Shown here piece after piece: positions 45,435 to 54,305 of a stretch of DNA of 64,000 nucleotides (positions are counted from its first letter, which is position 1; every line of letters begins with the position of its first letter). The notes beneath the pieces are model-generated. The model worked only from the letters and a program-made list of their open reading frames with translations. It did not search any database and had not been told where the DNA came from. The stretch lies in the NCBI RefSeq assembly GCF_027947535.2, contig NZ_JAAGKO020000027.1, forward strand, positions 1 through 64,000, written 5' to 3'. The stretch comes from Streptantibioticus silvisoli. GTDB lineage: Bacteria > Actinomycetota > Actinomycetes > Streptomycetales > Streptomycetaceae. Made by a program: the position numbers and the translations under genes.

Positions 45435-48400
45435 ATGCTCGACAACGAGCCCGACAACTCGGCGTCCCAGGCGCCGGACACCAACGAAGCGACCGCCGCC
45501 CCGCGCCGCCGTCGCCGTGCCGCGTCCCGGCCCGCCGGACCCCCCGCCGCCACCGCGGCGGCCCCGGAGGCAGCGGACAGCACCCCGGCCGCCGCCCCGG
45601 CGCCGGAAGCCGCACCGCAGGCGGCCGCCGCCGAGCAGGCACCGGCGGCCAAGACACCGCGCCGCCGCGCCACCCGCAAGACGGCCGCCCCGGCCGCCGC
45701 GGAGCCCGCCGCCGAGGCACCTGCCCCGCAGGCCGAGCCCTCCGCGCCGGCCCCGGCCGACACCCCCGCGCAGACCCCGGCCGCCGCGCAGCCGGACGAA
45801 GCCCCCGCGCCGCGCACCCGCCGCCGCGCCACCCGTAAGGCCGCCTCCCCGGAGCCGCAGCCCGAGCCGGCCCCCGCCGCCCCGGCCGCCGCCGCACCGG
45901 CCCCCGCCGCCCAGCCGCAGGCCGAGGCCCGTACCGAGGCCCCGCAGCAGCAGGCCGCGGCCGCCGACGACAAGCCCACCCGGGCCCGTCGCACCCGCAA
46001 GAAGGCCGCCGCCGCGCCGGCCAAGGCAGCCGACGACAGTTCGCGCCGCCTCAAGCCCGGCGCCCTCGCCGACCAGGGCACCCCCGCCGAGTCCCCGGCG
46101 CCGGTCACCCAGGCCGCCCCGCCGGCCCCGGTCGCCGAGGCCGAGCCCGTGCAGCGCGCCACCGGCAAGCGGGCCTCCCGGCGCACCACCAAGGCCGACA
46201 CCGCGGCCAAGGGCGACACCGCCCAGGCCGACAACGGCAAGGCCGACACCGGCAGAGGCGACACCGCCCAGGCCGACCGCGCCGCCGAAACCGCACCGCA
46301 GCAGGCCGCGCAGACGCAGGCCGCCCGTCAGCAGGCCCCGCAGGCCAAGGCGCCGGTCTCGCAGGCCCCGGCCGCCGACGACGCGCCGCAGGCCGATGCG
46401 CCCGCCGCGCCGGAGCGCACCCGCCGCCGCGCGGTCCGCCCGCCGACCGCCGTCTTCCAGGCCCCGGTCTTCACCGCCCCCGACTTCACCGCCGCCGCCG
46501 AGCCCCGGCAGCAGCCGGAGCGCGCCGCCGAGCAGCGCGCCGCCGAGCAGCCCGACCGCGACGAGCGGGACGCGGGCGAGGAGCCGGAAGGCGGTTCGCG
46601 CCGCCGGCGCCGCCGCCGTTCCGGCAGCTCCGAGGAGATCGCCGCCGCCCGGGAGGCCGCCGCCGTACCGGAGCCGGAGGCCGAGCCGGAGCCGGAGCCG
46701 GAGGAGGCCGACGAGGCCGACAACGGCCACGACCACGACGACGACCACGAGGACCGCCCGTCCTCGCGCCGCCGCCGCCGGGGCGGCCGCCGCCGCCGTC
46801 GCGGTGAGTCCGCCGACGGTGACGACACCGACGGCGACCACGACGGCGACCACGAGTCCGAGGCCGGCCACGACGCGGACGCCGACGGCGACCACGGCCA
46901 CGGCCACGACGACTCCGACGAGCAGGACCACGACGAGGACGACGACGCGCACGGCTCCAGCAGCAGCCGCCGGCGCCGTCGCCGGCGCCGCCGCGGGGGT
47001 GACGGCGGTGACACCGACGCCCACGAGGGCACCGGCGCCGACGACCCGGAGCGGACCGTCGTCAAGATCCGCGAGCCGCGCAAGAAGTCCGAGCCGTCCG
47101 ACGAGGTCCAGTCCATCAAGGGCTCGACCCGCCTGGAGGCGAAGAAGCAGCGCCGCCGCGAGGGCCGCGAGCAGGGCCGCCGCCGGGTGCCGATCATCAC
47201 CGAGGCCGAGTTCCTGGCCCGCCGGGAGGCCGTCGAGCGCGTGATGGTCGTCCGGGAGAACGGCGACCGCACCCAGATCGGCGTCCTTGAGGACAACGTG
47301 CTCGTCGAGCACTTCGTCAACAAGGAGCAGGCCACCTCCTACGTCGGCAACGTCTACCTCGGCAAGGTGCAGAACGTCCTGCCGTCGATGGAGGCCGCCT
47401 TCGTCGACATCGGCAAGGGCCGCAACGCCGTGCTGTACGCCGGCGAGGTCAACTTCGAGGCGCTCGGCATGTCCGGCGGCCCGCGCCGCATCGAGGCCGC
47501 CCTGAAGTCCGGCCAGTCCGTGCTGGTGCAGGTCACCAAGGACCCGATCGGCCACAAGGGCGCCCGCCTGACCAGCCAGGTCTCGCTGCCCGGCCGCTAC
47601 CTGGTCTACGTGCCCGAGGGCTCGATGACCGGCATCAGCCGCAAGCTGCCCGACACCGAGCGCGCCCGGCTCAAGCAGATCCTCAAGAAGATCGTCCCTG
47701 AGGACGCCGGCGTCATCGTGCGCACCGCCGCGGAGGGCGCCTCCGAGGAGGAGCTGTCCCGCGACGTCGAACGCCTCCAGGCGCAGTGGGAGGAGATCCA
47801 GCACAACGCCAAGTCCGGCAACGCGCCGACCCTGCTGTACGGCGAGCCCGACATGACCGTCCGGGTGGTCCGCGACATCTTCAACGAGGACTTCTCCAAG
47901 GTCATCGTCTCCGGTGACGACGCCTGGGAGACCATCCACGGCTACGTCCACCAGGTCGCCCCCGACCTGGTCGACCGGCTCCAGCGGTGGAACTCCGAGG
48001 TCGACGTGTTCGCCACGTACCGCATCGACGAGCAGCTGCTGAAGGCGCTGGACCGCAAGGTGTGGCTGCCCAGCGGCGGTTCGCTGGTCATCGACCGCAC
48101 CGAGGCGATGATCGTGGTCGACGTCAACACCGGTAAGTTCACCGGCCAGGGCGGCAACCTGGAGGAGACCGTCACCAGGAACAACCTGGAGGCGGCCGAG
48201 GAGATCGTGCGCCAGCTGCGGCTGCGCGACCTCGGCGGCATCATCGTCGTCGACTTCATCGACATGGTCCTGGAGTCCAACCGCGACCTGGTGATGCGCC
48301 GCCTGCTGGAGTGCCTGGGCCGCGACCGCACCAAGCACCAGGTGGCCGAGGTCACCTCGCTGGGTCTGGTCCAGATGACCCGCAAGCGGGTCGGCCAGGG

Positions 48401-49490
48401 CCTGCTGGAGTCGTTCTCCGAGACCTGCGCGCACTGCAACGGCCGCGGCGTCATCGTCCACATGGACCAGGCGACCACCATCGGCGGTGGCGGCAAGCGC
48501 AAGAAGAAGGGCCGCCCCGGCGCCGGTGTGGTGCCGGAGCCGGAGCTGGTGCTGGAGTCCGCCGACGTCGGCCAGGACGACGCCGACCTGGAGGAGCCGC
48601 AGGTCGCCGACGAGGTGGTGGCCGAGGCCGAGGAGGCCGTCGAGGAGTGGTTCGGCAGCGCCGCGGAGGCCGAGGCCGCCGCGATCGCCACCGCCACCCG
48701 CCGCGGCGGCCGCAACCGCCGCCGGGCCACCCGCGCCGCCACCGCGCCGGCCGGCCCGCCGCCGCAGGCCGCCGAGCCGGAGGCCGCGGTCGTCGTGGTC
48801 CCCGTCGCGGAGGAGCCGGTCACCCCGGCGCCCGCCGAGCCGGAGCCGCAGGCCGAGCCGGAGCCCGTCGCGGAGCCGGCCCCCCGGCGCCGCCGCGCCA
48901 CCCGCAAGGCCACCGCGCCGGCCGGTGCGCCGCCGGCCGCCGAGGCCGCCGAAGCCGCCGTGGTGGTCGTCGCGGCCACCCCGGTCGCCGAGGAGCCGGC
49001 CGACGTGCCGCAGCCGCAGGCCGAGCCGGAGCCCGCGCCCGCCGCGGAGCCGGCCCGTCCGCGCCGCCGGGCGAGCCGCAAGGCGTCCGCGCCGGCCGGC
49101 CCGCCGCCGTCCGCCGAGGGCGAGGCCGCCGTGGTCGTCGTCCCGGCCGCCGCGCCGGACAGCGAGCCGCAGCCCGCGCCGGCCGCCGCACCCGAGGCGG
49201 AGCAGGCCCCGCAGGCCGCCGCGGCCGACGAGGCCGGGCAGCCGGAGCCGAAGAAGCGCGCGGTCCGCAAGACCGCCGCGAAGAAGACCGCGGCGAGCGC
49301 GGAGCCGGCCAAGAAGACGGCCGCCAAGAAGACCGCGGCGAAGAAGGCCGCCCCCGCCAAGACGGCGGCCAAGAAGGCGGCCACCAAGACCGCCAAGAAG
49401 GCCACCACGAAGAAGGCGGCGGCCAAGCGGACCTCGGCGGCGGAGCAGGACGGCCCGGCGGTCGTCACCGTCTCCACCGACGAGGCCTGA
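45435..49490 (+). CDS. rne: Ribonuclease E/G (streptomycete RNase ES type)
   Basis: A 1351-residue endoribonuclease for mRNA decay and rRNA/tRNA processing. The catalytic core lies centrally, about residues 590-1010: S1 domain (YVGNVYLGKVQNVLPSMEAAFVDIG), catalytic Asp blocks VVDVNTGKFTG and DFIDM near 895 and 935, and the zinc link CAHC near 998. Long disordered arms flank it. The N-terminal arm has Ala/Pro tracts with repeated RRRATRK-like patches and a His/Asp-rich block (about 430-530). The C-terminal arm has three copies of a roughly 58-residue unit containing RRRATRKATAPAG and a Lys/Ala histone-like tail. ATG 45435 has GGAG ten bases upstream. Confidence 0.96.
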   Translation: MLDNEPDNSASQAPDTNEATAAPRRRRRAASRPAGPPAATAAAPEAADSTPAAAPAPEAAPQAAAAEQAPAAKTPRRRATRKTAAPAAAEPAAEAPAPQAEPSAPAPADTPAQTPAAAQPDEAPAPRTRRRATRKAASPEPQPEPAPAAPAAAAPAPAAQPQAEARTEAPQQQAAAADDKPTRARRTRKKAAAAPAKAADDSSRRLKPGALADQGTPAESPAPVTQAAPPAPVAEAEPVQRATGKRASRRTTKADTAAKGDTAQADNGKADTGRGDTAQADRAAETAPQQAAQTQAARQQAPQAKAPVSQAPAADDAPQADAPAAPERTRRRAVRPPTAVFQAPVFTAPDFTAAAEPRQQPERAAEQRAAEQPDRDERDAGEEPEGGSRRRRRRRSGSSEEIAAAREAAAVPEPEAEPEPEPEEADEADNGHDHDDDHEDRPSSRRRRRGGRRRRRGESADGDDTDGDHDGDHESEAGHDADADGDHGHGHDDSDEQDHDEDDDAHGSSSSRRRRRRRRRGGDGGDTDAHEGTGADDPERTVVKIREPRKKSEPSDEVQSIKGSTRLEAKKQRRREGREQGRRRVPIITEAEFLARREAVERVMVVRENGDRTQIGVLEDNVLVEHFVNKEQATSYVGNVYLGKVQNVLPSMEAAFVDIGKGRNAVLYAGEVNFEALGMSGGPRRIEAALKSGQSVLVQVTKDPIGHKGARLTSQVSLPGRYLVYVPEGSMTGISRKLPDTERARLKQILKKIVPEDAGVIVRTAAEGASEEELSRDVERLQAQWEEIQHNAKSGNAPTLLYGEPDMTVRVVRDIFNEDFSKVIVSGDDAWETIHGYVHQVAPDLVDRLQRWNSEVDVFATYRIDEQLLKALDRKVWLPSGGSLVIDRTEAMIVVDVNTGKFTGQGGNLEETVTRNNLEAAEEIVRQLRLRDLGGIIVVDFIDMVLESNRDLVMRRLLECLGRDRTKHQVAEVTSLGLVQMTRKRVGQGLLESFSETCAHCNGRGVIVHMDQATTIGGGGKRKKKGRPGAGVVPEPELVLESADVGQDDADLEEPQVADEVVAEAEEAVEEWFGSAAEAEAAAIATATRRGGRNRRRATRAATAPAGPPPQAAEPEAAVVVVPVAEEPVTPAPAEPEPQAEPEPVAEPAPRRRRATRKATAPAGAPPAAEAAEAAVVVVAATPVAEEPADVPQPQAEPEPAPAAEPARPRRRASRKASAPAGPPPSAEGEAAVVVVPAAAPDSEPQPAPAAAPEAEQAPQAAAADEAGQPEPKKRAVRKTAAKKTAASAEPAKKTAAKKTAAKKAAPAKTAAKKAATKTAKKATTKKAAAKRTSAAEQDGPAVVTVSTDEA

Positions 49491-49495
49491 GACAC

Positions 49496-49537
49496 CGGCC
49501 CGGGGCCGGCGGACCAGCGTCCGCCGGCCCCGGGCCG
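49496..49537 (+). terminator. Very strong terminator after rne
   Basis: A perfect 19-bp stem, CGGCCCGGGGCCGGCGGAC at 49496-49514 against 49519-49537, with a four-base loop, five bases after the stop. Confidence 0.93.
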
Positions 49538-49608
49538 TCGCCCGTTCGACCGCCCGGTGCCGCCGGGGAACGGGTGAACGACCCCGGTCCGCACCGGACC
49601 CGCAGTCA

Positions 49609-49646
49609 GTTTGACCCGTGTCACGGGTCAAACGTAATGTTGACCC
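49609..49646 (+). promoter_or_regulatory. rplU promoter with overlapping 25-bp palindrome
   Basis: GTTTGACCCGTG (49609-49620), T, CACGGGTCAAAC (49622-49633) is a perfect palindrome with 12-bp arms. Its left arm contains TTGACC (49611-49616), a good -35, and TAATGT at 49635-49640 is a -10 at 18-bp spacing. A further TTGACCC half-site follows at 49640-49646. The palindrome would not lie in the mRNA, so a protein operator is more likely than an RNA structure. Confidence 0.65.
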
Positions 49647-49793
49647 TCGGCGCTTCAGCGCCCCCGCACCTGAGCACATCCCTCCCGGTTCTTCCGGGGG
49701 AGGCCCCCTTGTTCTCCGGACGCCGCCTGTGGCGCGCGCCGGTTCGCGGTGGCTGGCATCAGGTGTGCCATCCGAGCAGAGAGTGAGATCCGC

Positions 49794-50114
49794 GTGTACG
49801 CAGTTGTGCGCAGCGGTGGCCGTCAGCACAAGGTCGCTGTCGGTGACATCGTTGAGGTTGACAAGCTTCCCGCCAACAAGGTGGGCGACACGGTCGAGCT
49901 CTCGACCCTGCTCGTCGTCGATGGCGAAGCCGTCACCAGCGACCCGTGGGTCCTGGCCGGCGTCAAGGTCGAGGCCGAGGTCGTCGACCACCACAAGGGT
50001 GCCAAGATCGACATCCTGCGGTACAAGAACAAGACCGGTTACCGGCGCCGCCAGGGCCACCGTCAGCAGTACACGGCCCTGAAGATCACCGGTATCCCGA
50101 CGGCTGCGAAGTAA
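49794..50114 (+). CDS. rplU: 50S ribosomal protein L21
   Basis: A 106-residue ribosomal protein. It starts [18 protein letters not shown] and ends with [38 protein letters not shown] 49794 is preceded by GAGTGAGA. It is first of the rplU-rpmA pair. Confidence 0.97.
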   Translation: MYAVVRSGGRQHKVAVGDIVEVDKLPANKVGDTVELSTLLVVDGEAVTSDPWVLAGVKVEAEVVDHHKGAKIDILRYKNKTGYRRRQGHRQQYTALKITGIPTAAK

Positions 50115-50125
50115 GGGACTGACAG

Positions 50126-50383
50126 ATGGCACACAAGAAGGGCGCATCGTCCACCCGGAACGGTCGCGACTCCAATGCCCAGATGCTCGGCGTCAAGCGT
50201 TTCGGCGGCCAGGCCGTCAACGCCGGTGAGATCCTCGTCCGCCAGCGCGGCACCCACTTCCACCCGGGTGTCAACGTCGGCCGCGGCAAGGACGACACCC
50301 TGTTCGCCCTGTCCGCCGGCGCGGTGGAGTTCGGCACCCGTCGCGGCCGCAAGGTCGTGAACATCGTCCCGGCCACCGTCTGA
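50126..50383 (+). CDS. rpmA: 50S ribosomal protein L27
   Basis: An 85-residue ribosomal protein near the peptidyl-transferase centre. It starts [28 protein letters not shown], with no N-terminal extension to be cleaved. It lies 11 bases after rplU. Confidence 0.97.
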   Translation: MAHKKGASSTRNGRDSNAQMLGVKRFGGQAVNAGEILVRQRGTHFHPGVNVGRGKDDTLFALSAGAVEFGTRRGRKVVNIVPATV

Positions 50384-50409
50384 CGGCTCGTCGCGACACC
50401 ACGCACCAC

Positions 50410-50461
50410 CCGAGGGCGGACGCCGCATCCCGTTGATCACGGGAAGCGGGTCCGCCCTCGG
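50410..50461 (+). terminator. Long composite hairpin between rpmA and obg
   Basis: CCGAGGGCGGAC (50410-50421) pairs with 50450-50461, continuing inward through CCGC/GCGG and TCCCG/CGGGA to the loop TTGATCA, for 21 pairs with one bulge and one mismatch. It probably ends most L21-L27 transcripts before obg. Confidence 0.85.
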
Positions 50462-50508
50462 TACGTTCACCACCTCGCACCGTCAGAACGCCCTAGGAGG
50501 CACCCGTC

Positions 50509-51942
50509 ATGACCACCTTCGTGGACCGCGTCGAGCTGCACGTCGCCGCGGGTAACGGGGGCCACGGCTGCGCCTCCGTCCATCGGGAGAAGTTCAAGCC
50601 GCTCGGCGGCCCGGACGGCGGCAACGGCGGTCGTGGCGGTGACGTGATCCTGGTCGTGGAGACCGCGATCACCACGCTGCTCGACTACCACCACTCGCCG
50701 CACCGCAAGGCCACCAACGGCAAGCCCGGTGAGGGCGGCAACCGGTCCGGCGCCGAGGGCCGCGACCTGGTGCTGCCGGTACCGGACGGCACCGTCGTGC
50801 TCGACTCCGAGGGCAACGTGCTGGCCGACCTGGTCGGCCACGGCACCGCCTACATCGCCGCCCAGGGCGGCCGCGGCGGCCTGGGCAACGCGGCGCTGTC
50901 CTCCGCCCGCCGCAAGGCCCCCGGCTTCGCGCTGCTGGGCGAGCCGGGCACCTCCGGTGACGTGGTCCTGGAGCTGAAGACGGTCGCCGACGTGGCGCTG
51001 GTGGGCTACCCGAGCGCCGGCAAGTCCTCGCTCATCTCGGTGCTGTCGGCCGCCAAGCCGAAGATCGCCGACTACCCGTTCACCACCTTGGTGCCCAACC
51101 TCGGCGTGGTCACCGCCGGCTCCACCGTCTACACCATCGCCGACGTCCCCGGGCTGATCCCGGGCGCCAGCGAGGGCAAGGGCCTGGGCCTGGAGTTCCT
51201 GCGGCACGTCGAGCGCTGCTCGGTGCTGGTGCACGTGCTGGACACCGCGACCCTGGAGTCCGACCGCGACCCGGTCTCCGACCTGGACGTCATCGAGGCC
51301 GAGCTCGCCGCGTACGGCGGCCTGGGGGACCGGCCGCGCCTGGTGGTGCTCAACAAGGTCGACATCCCCGACGGCCAGGAGCTCGCCGACCTGATCCGCC
51401 CCGACCTGGAGGCCCGCGGCTACCAGGTCCTCGAAGTGTCCGCGGTCTCCCGCCAGGGCCTGCGCGAGCTGTCGTTCGCGCTGGCCGGCATCGTGGGCGC
51501 GGCCCGCGCCGCCAAGCCGGCCGAGGAGGCCACCCGGATCGTCATCCGCCCGAAGGCGGTCGACGACGCCGGCTTCACCATCACCCGTGAGGATGACCTC
51601 TACCGGGTGCGCGGCGAGAAGCCGGAGCGCTGGGTGCGGCAGACCGACTTCGCCAACGACGAGGCCGTCGGCTACCTCGCCGACCGGCTCGCCCGGCTCG
51701 GCGTGGAGGAGAAGCTGGTCAAGGCCGGCGCCCGGGCCGGCGACGAGGTCGTCATCGGTCCCGAGGACGACGCCGTGGTCTTCGACTGGGAGCCGTCGCT
51801 GGCGGCCGGCGCCGAGATGTTGGGCCGGCGTGGCGAGGACCACCGCTTCGACGCCCCCCGCCCGGCCGCCCAGCGCCGCCGGGAGCGCGACGCCGAGCGG
51901 GACGACGCGCAGCGCGAGTACGACGAGTTCAACCCGTTCTGA
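50509..51942 (+). CDS. obg: Obg/CgtA GTPase
   Basis: A 477-residue GTPase of ribosome assembly; in streptomycetes it was described as influencing the onset of aerial growth. Gly-rich Obg fold (1-158), G domain with [18 protein letters not shown] and NKVD, and a C-terminal OCT domain (about 340-425). An acidic and Arg-rich tail follows. GGAGG lies eight bases before ATG. Confidence 0.97.
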   Translation: MTTFVDRVELHVAAGNGGHGCASVHREKFKPLGGPDGGNGGRGGDVILVVETAITTLLDYHHSPHRKATNGKPGEGGNRSGAEGRDLVLPVPDGTVVLDSEGNVLADLVGHGTAYIAAQGGRGGLGNAALSSARRKAPGFALLGEPGTSGDVVLELKTVADVALVGYPSAGKSSLISVLSAAKPKIADYPFTTLVPNLGVVTAGSTVYTIADVPGLIPGASEGKGLGLEFLRHVERCSVLVHVLDTATLESDRDPVSDLDVIEAELAAYGGLGDRPRLVVLNKVDIPDGQELADLIRPDLEARGYQVLEVSAVSRQGLRELSFALAGIVGAARAAKPAEEATRIVIRPKAVDDAGFTITREDDLYRVRGEKPERWVRQTDFANDEAVGYLADRLARLGVEEKLVKAGARAGDEVVIGPEDDAVVFDWEPSLAAGAEMLGRRGEDHRFDAPRPAAQRRRERDAERDDAQREYDEFNPF

Positions 51943-52029
51943 TCCGCCCCCCGGGCCGCCCGCCGCCCGCGTCCCGCCCCTCGGGACGCGGCGGCGCGGC
52001 CCGGCCGGCCCGGCGTAGATTTGCCGGGC

Positions 52030-53286
52030 ATGGGCACGGAAGCCGGAAAACGGCGTGAGGTTGGCGGGGTACCAGGCGTGGCGGGCGGTTACCAGGACGG
52101 CGTCGACGGTCGAAGCACCTCGGACGGCACGGGCGGGGCGACCGGCGCCGGCGGTCTGCGCGAGGACGTCACCGGGGCCCGGCGGATCGTCGTCAAGGTC
52201 GGCTCCTCCTCGCTGACCACCGCGCTCGGCGGCCTCGACGCCGACCGGGTGGACGCGCTGGTCGACGTGCTGGCCAAGGCCGGCGGCATCGGCCGCGAGC
52301 CGAGCCTGGCCCGGGAGATCGTGCTGGTCTCCTCCGGCGCCATCGCGGCCGGCCTGGCACCGCTGGGCCTGTCGCGCCGCCCGCGCGACCTGGCCCGCCA
52401 GCAGGCCGCCGCCAGCGTCGGGCAGGGCCTGCTGGTCGCCCGCTACACCGCCTCGTTCGCCCGGTACGGCGTGCGCGTCGGCCAGGTGCTGCTGACCAGC
52501 GACGACATCTCCCGCCGCACGCACTACCGCAACGCGTTCCGCACCCTGGACAAACTGCTGGCCATGGGCGCGCTGCCGATCGTCAACGAGAACGACACGG
52601 TGGCCACCGACGAGATCCGGTTCGGCGACAACGACCGGCTGGCCGCGCTCGTCGCCCACCTGGTCCACGCCGACCTGCTGGTGCTGCTCTCCGACGTCGA
52701 CGGCCTCTACGACGGTGACCCGCGCCGCCCCGGCGCCCGCCGGATCGCCGAGGTGGCCGGCCCGGCCGACCTCGAAGGCGTCGAGACCGGCAGCGCCGGG
52801 CGGGCCGGGGTGGGCACCGGGGGCATGGTGACCAAGGTCGAGGCGGCCGGGATCGCGGCGGCGGCCGGCATCCCGGTGGTGCTGACCTCCGCGGTGCACG
52901 CCGCCGACGCGCTGGCCGGCCGGCCCACCGGCACGCTGTTCCGCCGCACCGGCAAGCGCTCCGCCGACCGGCTGCTGTGGCTGGCGCACGCCTCCACCCC
53001 GCGCGGCGCGCTGCGGCTGGACGCCGGCGCGGTGCGGGCGGTCGTCGAGCGGCGCACCTCGCTGCTGCCGGCCGGGCTGACCGGCGTCGAGGGCCGGTTC
53101 ACGGCCGGCGACCCGGTGGACCTGCTGGACGAGCGGGGCAACGCCGTCGCCCGCGGCCTGGTCAACTACGACGCCGCCGAGCTTCCCCGGCTGCTGGGCC
53201 GTTCCACCCGCGACCTCGCCGCCGAACTGGGCCCGGCCTACGAGCGGGAGGTCGTGCACCGCGACGACCTCGTCGTCCTGCGCTGA
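52030..53286 (+). CDS. proB: Glutamate 5-kinase
   Basis: First enzyme of proline synthesis. A 418-residue protein: amino-acid kinase domain (VVKVGSSSLTT, VSSGAIAAG, VNENDTVATDEIRFGDND, SDVDGLY) and a C-terminal PUA domain (from about 330). The first 45 residues are a Gly-rich non-conserved extension. ATG 52030 is eight bases after TAGATT (leaderless type); later GTGs are possible. The usual feedback-inhibition loop region is present. Confidence 0.95.
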   Translation: MGTEAGKRREVGGVPGVAGGYQDGVDGRSTSDGTGGATGAGGLREDVTGARRIVVKVGSSSLTTALGGLDADRVDALVDVLAKAGGIGREPSLAREIVLVSSGAIAAGLAPLGLSRRPRDLARQQAAASVGQGLLVARYTASFARYGVRVGQVLLTSDDISRRTHYRNAFRTLDKLLAMGALPIVNENDTVATDEIRFGDNDRLAALVAHLVHADLLVLLSDVDGLYDGDPRRPGARRIAEVAGPADLEGVETGSAGRAGVGTGGMVTKVEAAGIAAAAGIPVVLTSAVHAADALAGRPTGTLFRRTGKRSADRLLWLAHASTPRGALRLDAGAVRAVVERRTSLLPAGLTGVEGRFTAGDPVDLLDERGNAVARGLVNYDAAELPRLLGRSTRDLAAELGPAYEREVVHRDDLVVLR

Positions 53287-53475
53287 CCGGGGTCGCCCGC
53301 ACGGGGTGGTCGCACGGGAGCGGACGCGGGGGCGCGAGGGGGCGTTCGCACCGGTGATCCGGGGTCTTCTTGCCGAAAACGGCCCCGTGGTCGGCTCCGG
53401 GCTGGTCCACTGTGAACGGGGGACCGCGCGGTGCGCGGTGTCGGCCAGGAACCGCCGCACGTACAGGAGGCCGCC

Positions 53476-53973
53476 GTGGGACGAGGGCGCCCGGGAACCC
53501 CGCCGTGGACGGCGGGCCCCTCCCAGCCCCGCGGGGCCGAGCGCACGCTGGCCAGCGTCGGTGACCTGCCCGGGGACCGCCCGGGCCCCGGCCCGGCCCG
53601 CCCGGCGGCCGTGCGCGCCGCCGACCGGCCGGCGGAGCGGCTGTGGCACGTCACGCTCAGCCTGTCCGGCGACGAGGCGCCGCTGCCCGAGGTCAGGCGG
53701 GCGCTGGAGCAGCTGGCGCACGACCACCCGTTCCTGCTGACCAGCCGGTACGCGGCCGACCACGCCGAGATCCGCTACTGGGAACAGGCCCGCGACCTGC
53801 ACGACGCGGCCGCCATCGCACTGCGCCTGTGGGGCGAGCACAAGGCCACCGCCCGGCTGCCGCCGTGGGAGATCGTCGGCCTGGAGGTCATCGACCGCGC
53901 CACCTGGCACCAGCGGGTCGCCGAGGGCTACGGCCCCCCGCCCGCCACACCGGTGGGTGTGCACCCGTACTGA
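53476..53973 (+). CDS. Conserved hypothetical protein between proB and proA
   Basis: A 165-residue protein. About 60 N-terminal residues are Pro/Arg/Gly-rich. The conserved part is LWHVTLSLSGDEAPLPEVRRALEQLAHDHPFLLTSRYAADHAEIRYWEQARDLHDA in sense, followed by LPPWEIVGLEVIDR. I recall this as a standard resident of the streptomycete proB-proA interval, without known function. AGGAGG lies five bases before GTG 53476. Its last codons (VGVHPY) form the first unit of a 29-bp repeat array. Confidence 0.8.
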   Translation: MGRGRPGTPPWTAGPSQPRGAERTLASVGDLPGDRPGPGPARPAAVRAADRPAERLWHVTLSLSGDEAPLPEVRRALEQLAHDHPFLLTSRYAADHAEIRYWEQARDLHDAAAIALRLWGEHKATARLPPWEIVGLEVIDRATWHQRVAEGYGPPPATPVGVHPY

Positions 53974-54175
53974 CGAACACGGGGGCCACTCGTCCTGACG
54001 AGCGCGGCGGGTGCGTATTCGTGTTGACGAACGCGGTGGGTGTGCACTCGTCCTGACGAACGTGGTGGGTGCGTACCCGTGTTGACGAACGCAGTGGGTG
54101 TGCACTCGTCCTGAGGAACGGGGTAGGGGCCACCCGTGCTGACGAGCGCGGTGGGCGTCCACCCGTACTGACGAA
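53958..54175 (+). repeat. 29-bp minisatellite, eight units
   Basis: The 332-bp gap before proA holds no gene but eight copies of a unit like CGTCCTGACGAACGCGGTG with GGGTGTGCACT. The TGACGA (or TGAGGA) cores start at 53971, 53996, 54025, 54054, 54083, 54112, 54140 and 54169. Many units carry a short dyad such as TTCGT-GTTG-ACGAA. The first unit overlaps the 3-prime end and stop codon of the preceding gene. Confidence 0.9.
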
Positions 54176-54305
54176 CGCCGCCGTGCTCCCGGTGACCGGC
54201 CCGCGCCGGCCCGTGCCGGGGACAGCGCGGCGCGGCGGGCCGTGCGGTGTCCCGCATGCCGGAACACCCGCCGGGGGCGGTCCGCGGGGTCAGTACCCTT
54301 CGACC

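Noticed and set aside
53958-54175. CRISPR array
   Set aside because: The whole 29-bp unit repeats without unique spacers, there is no leader and there are no cas genes.
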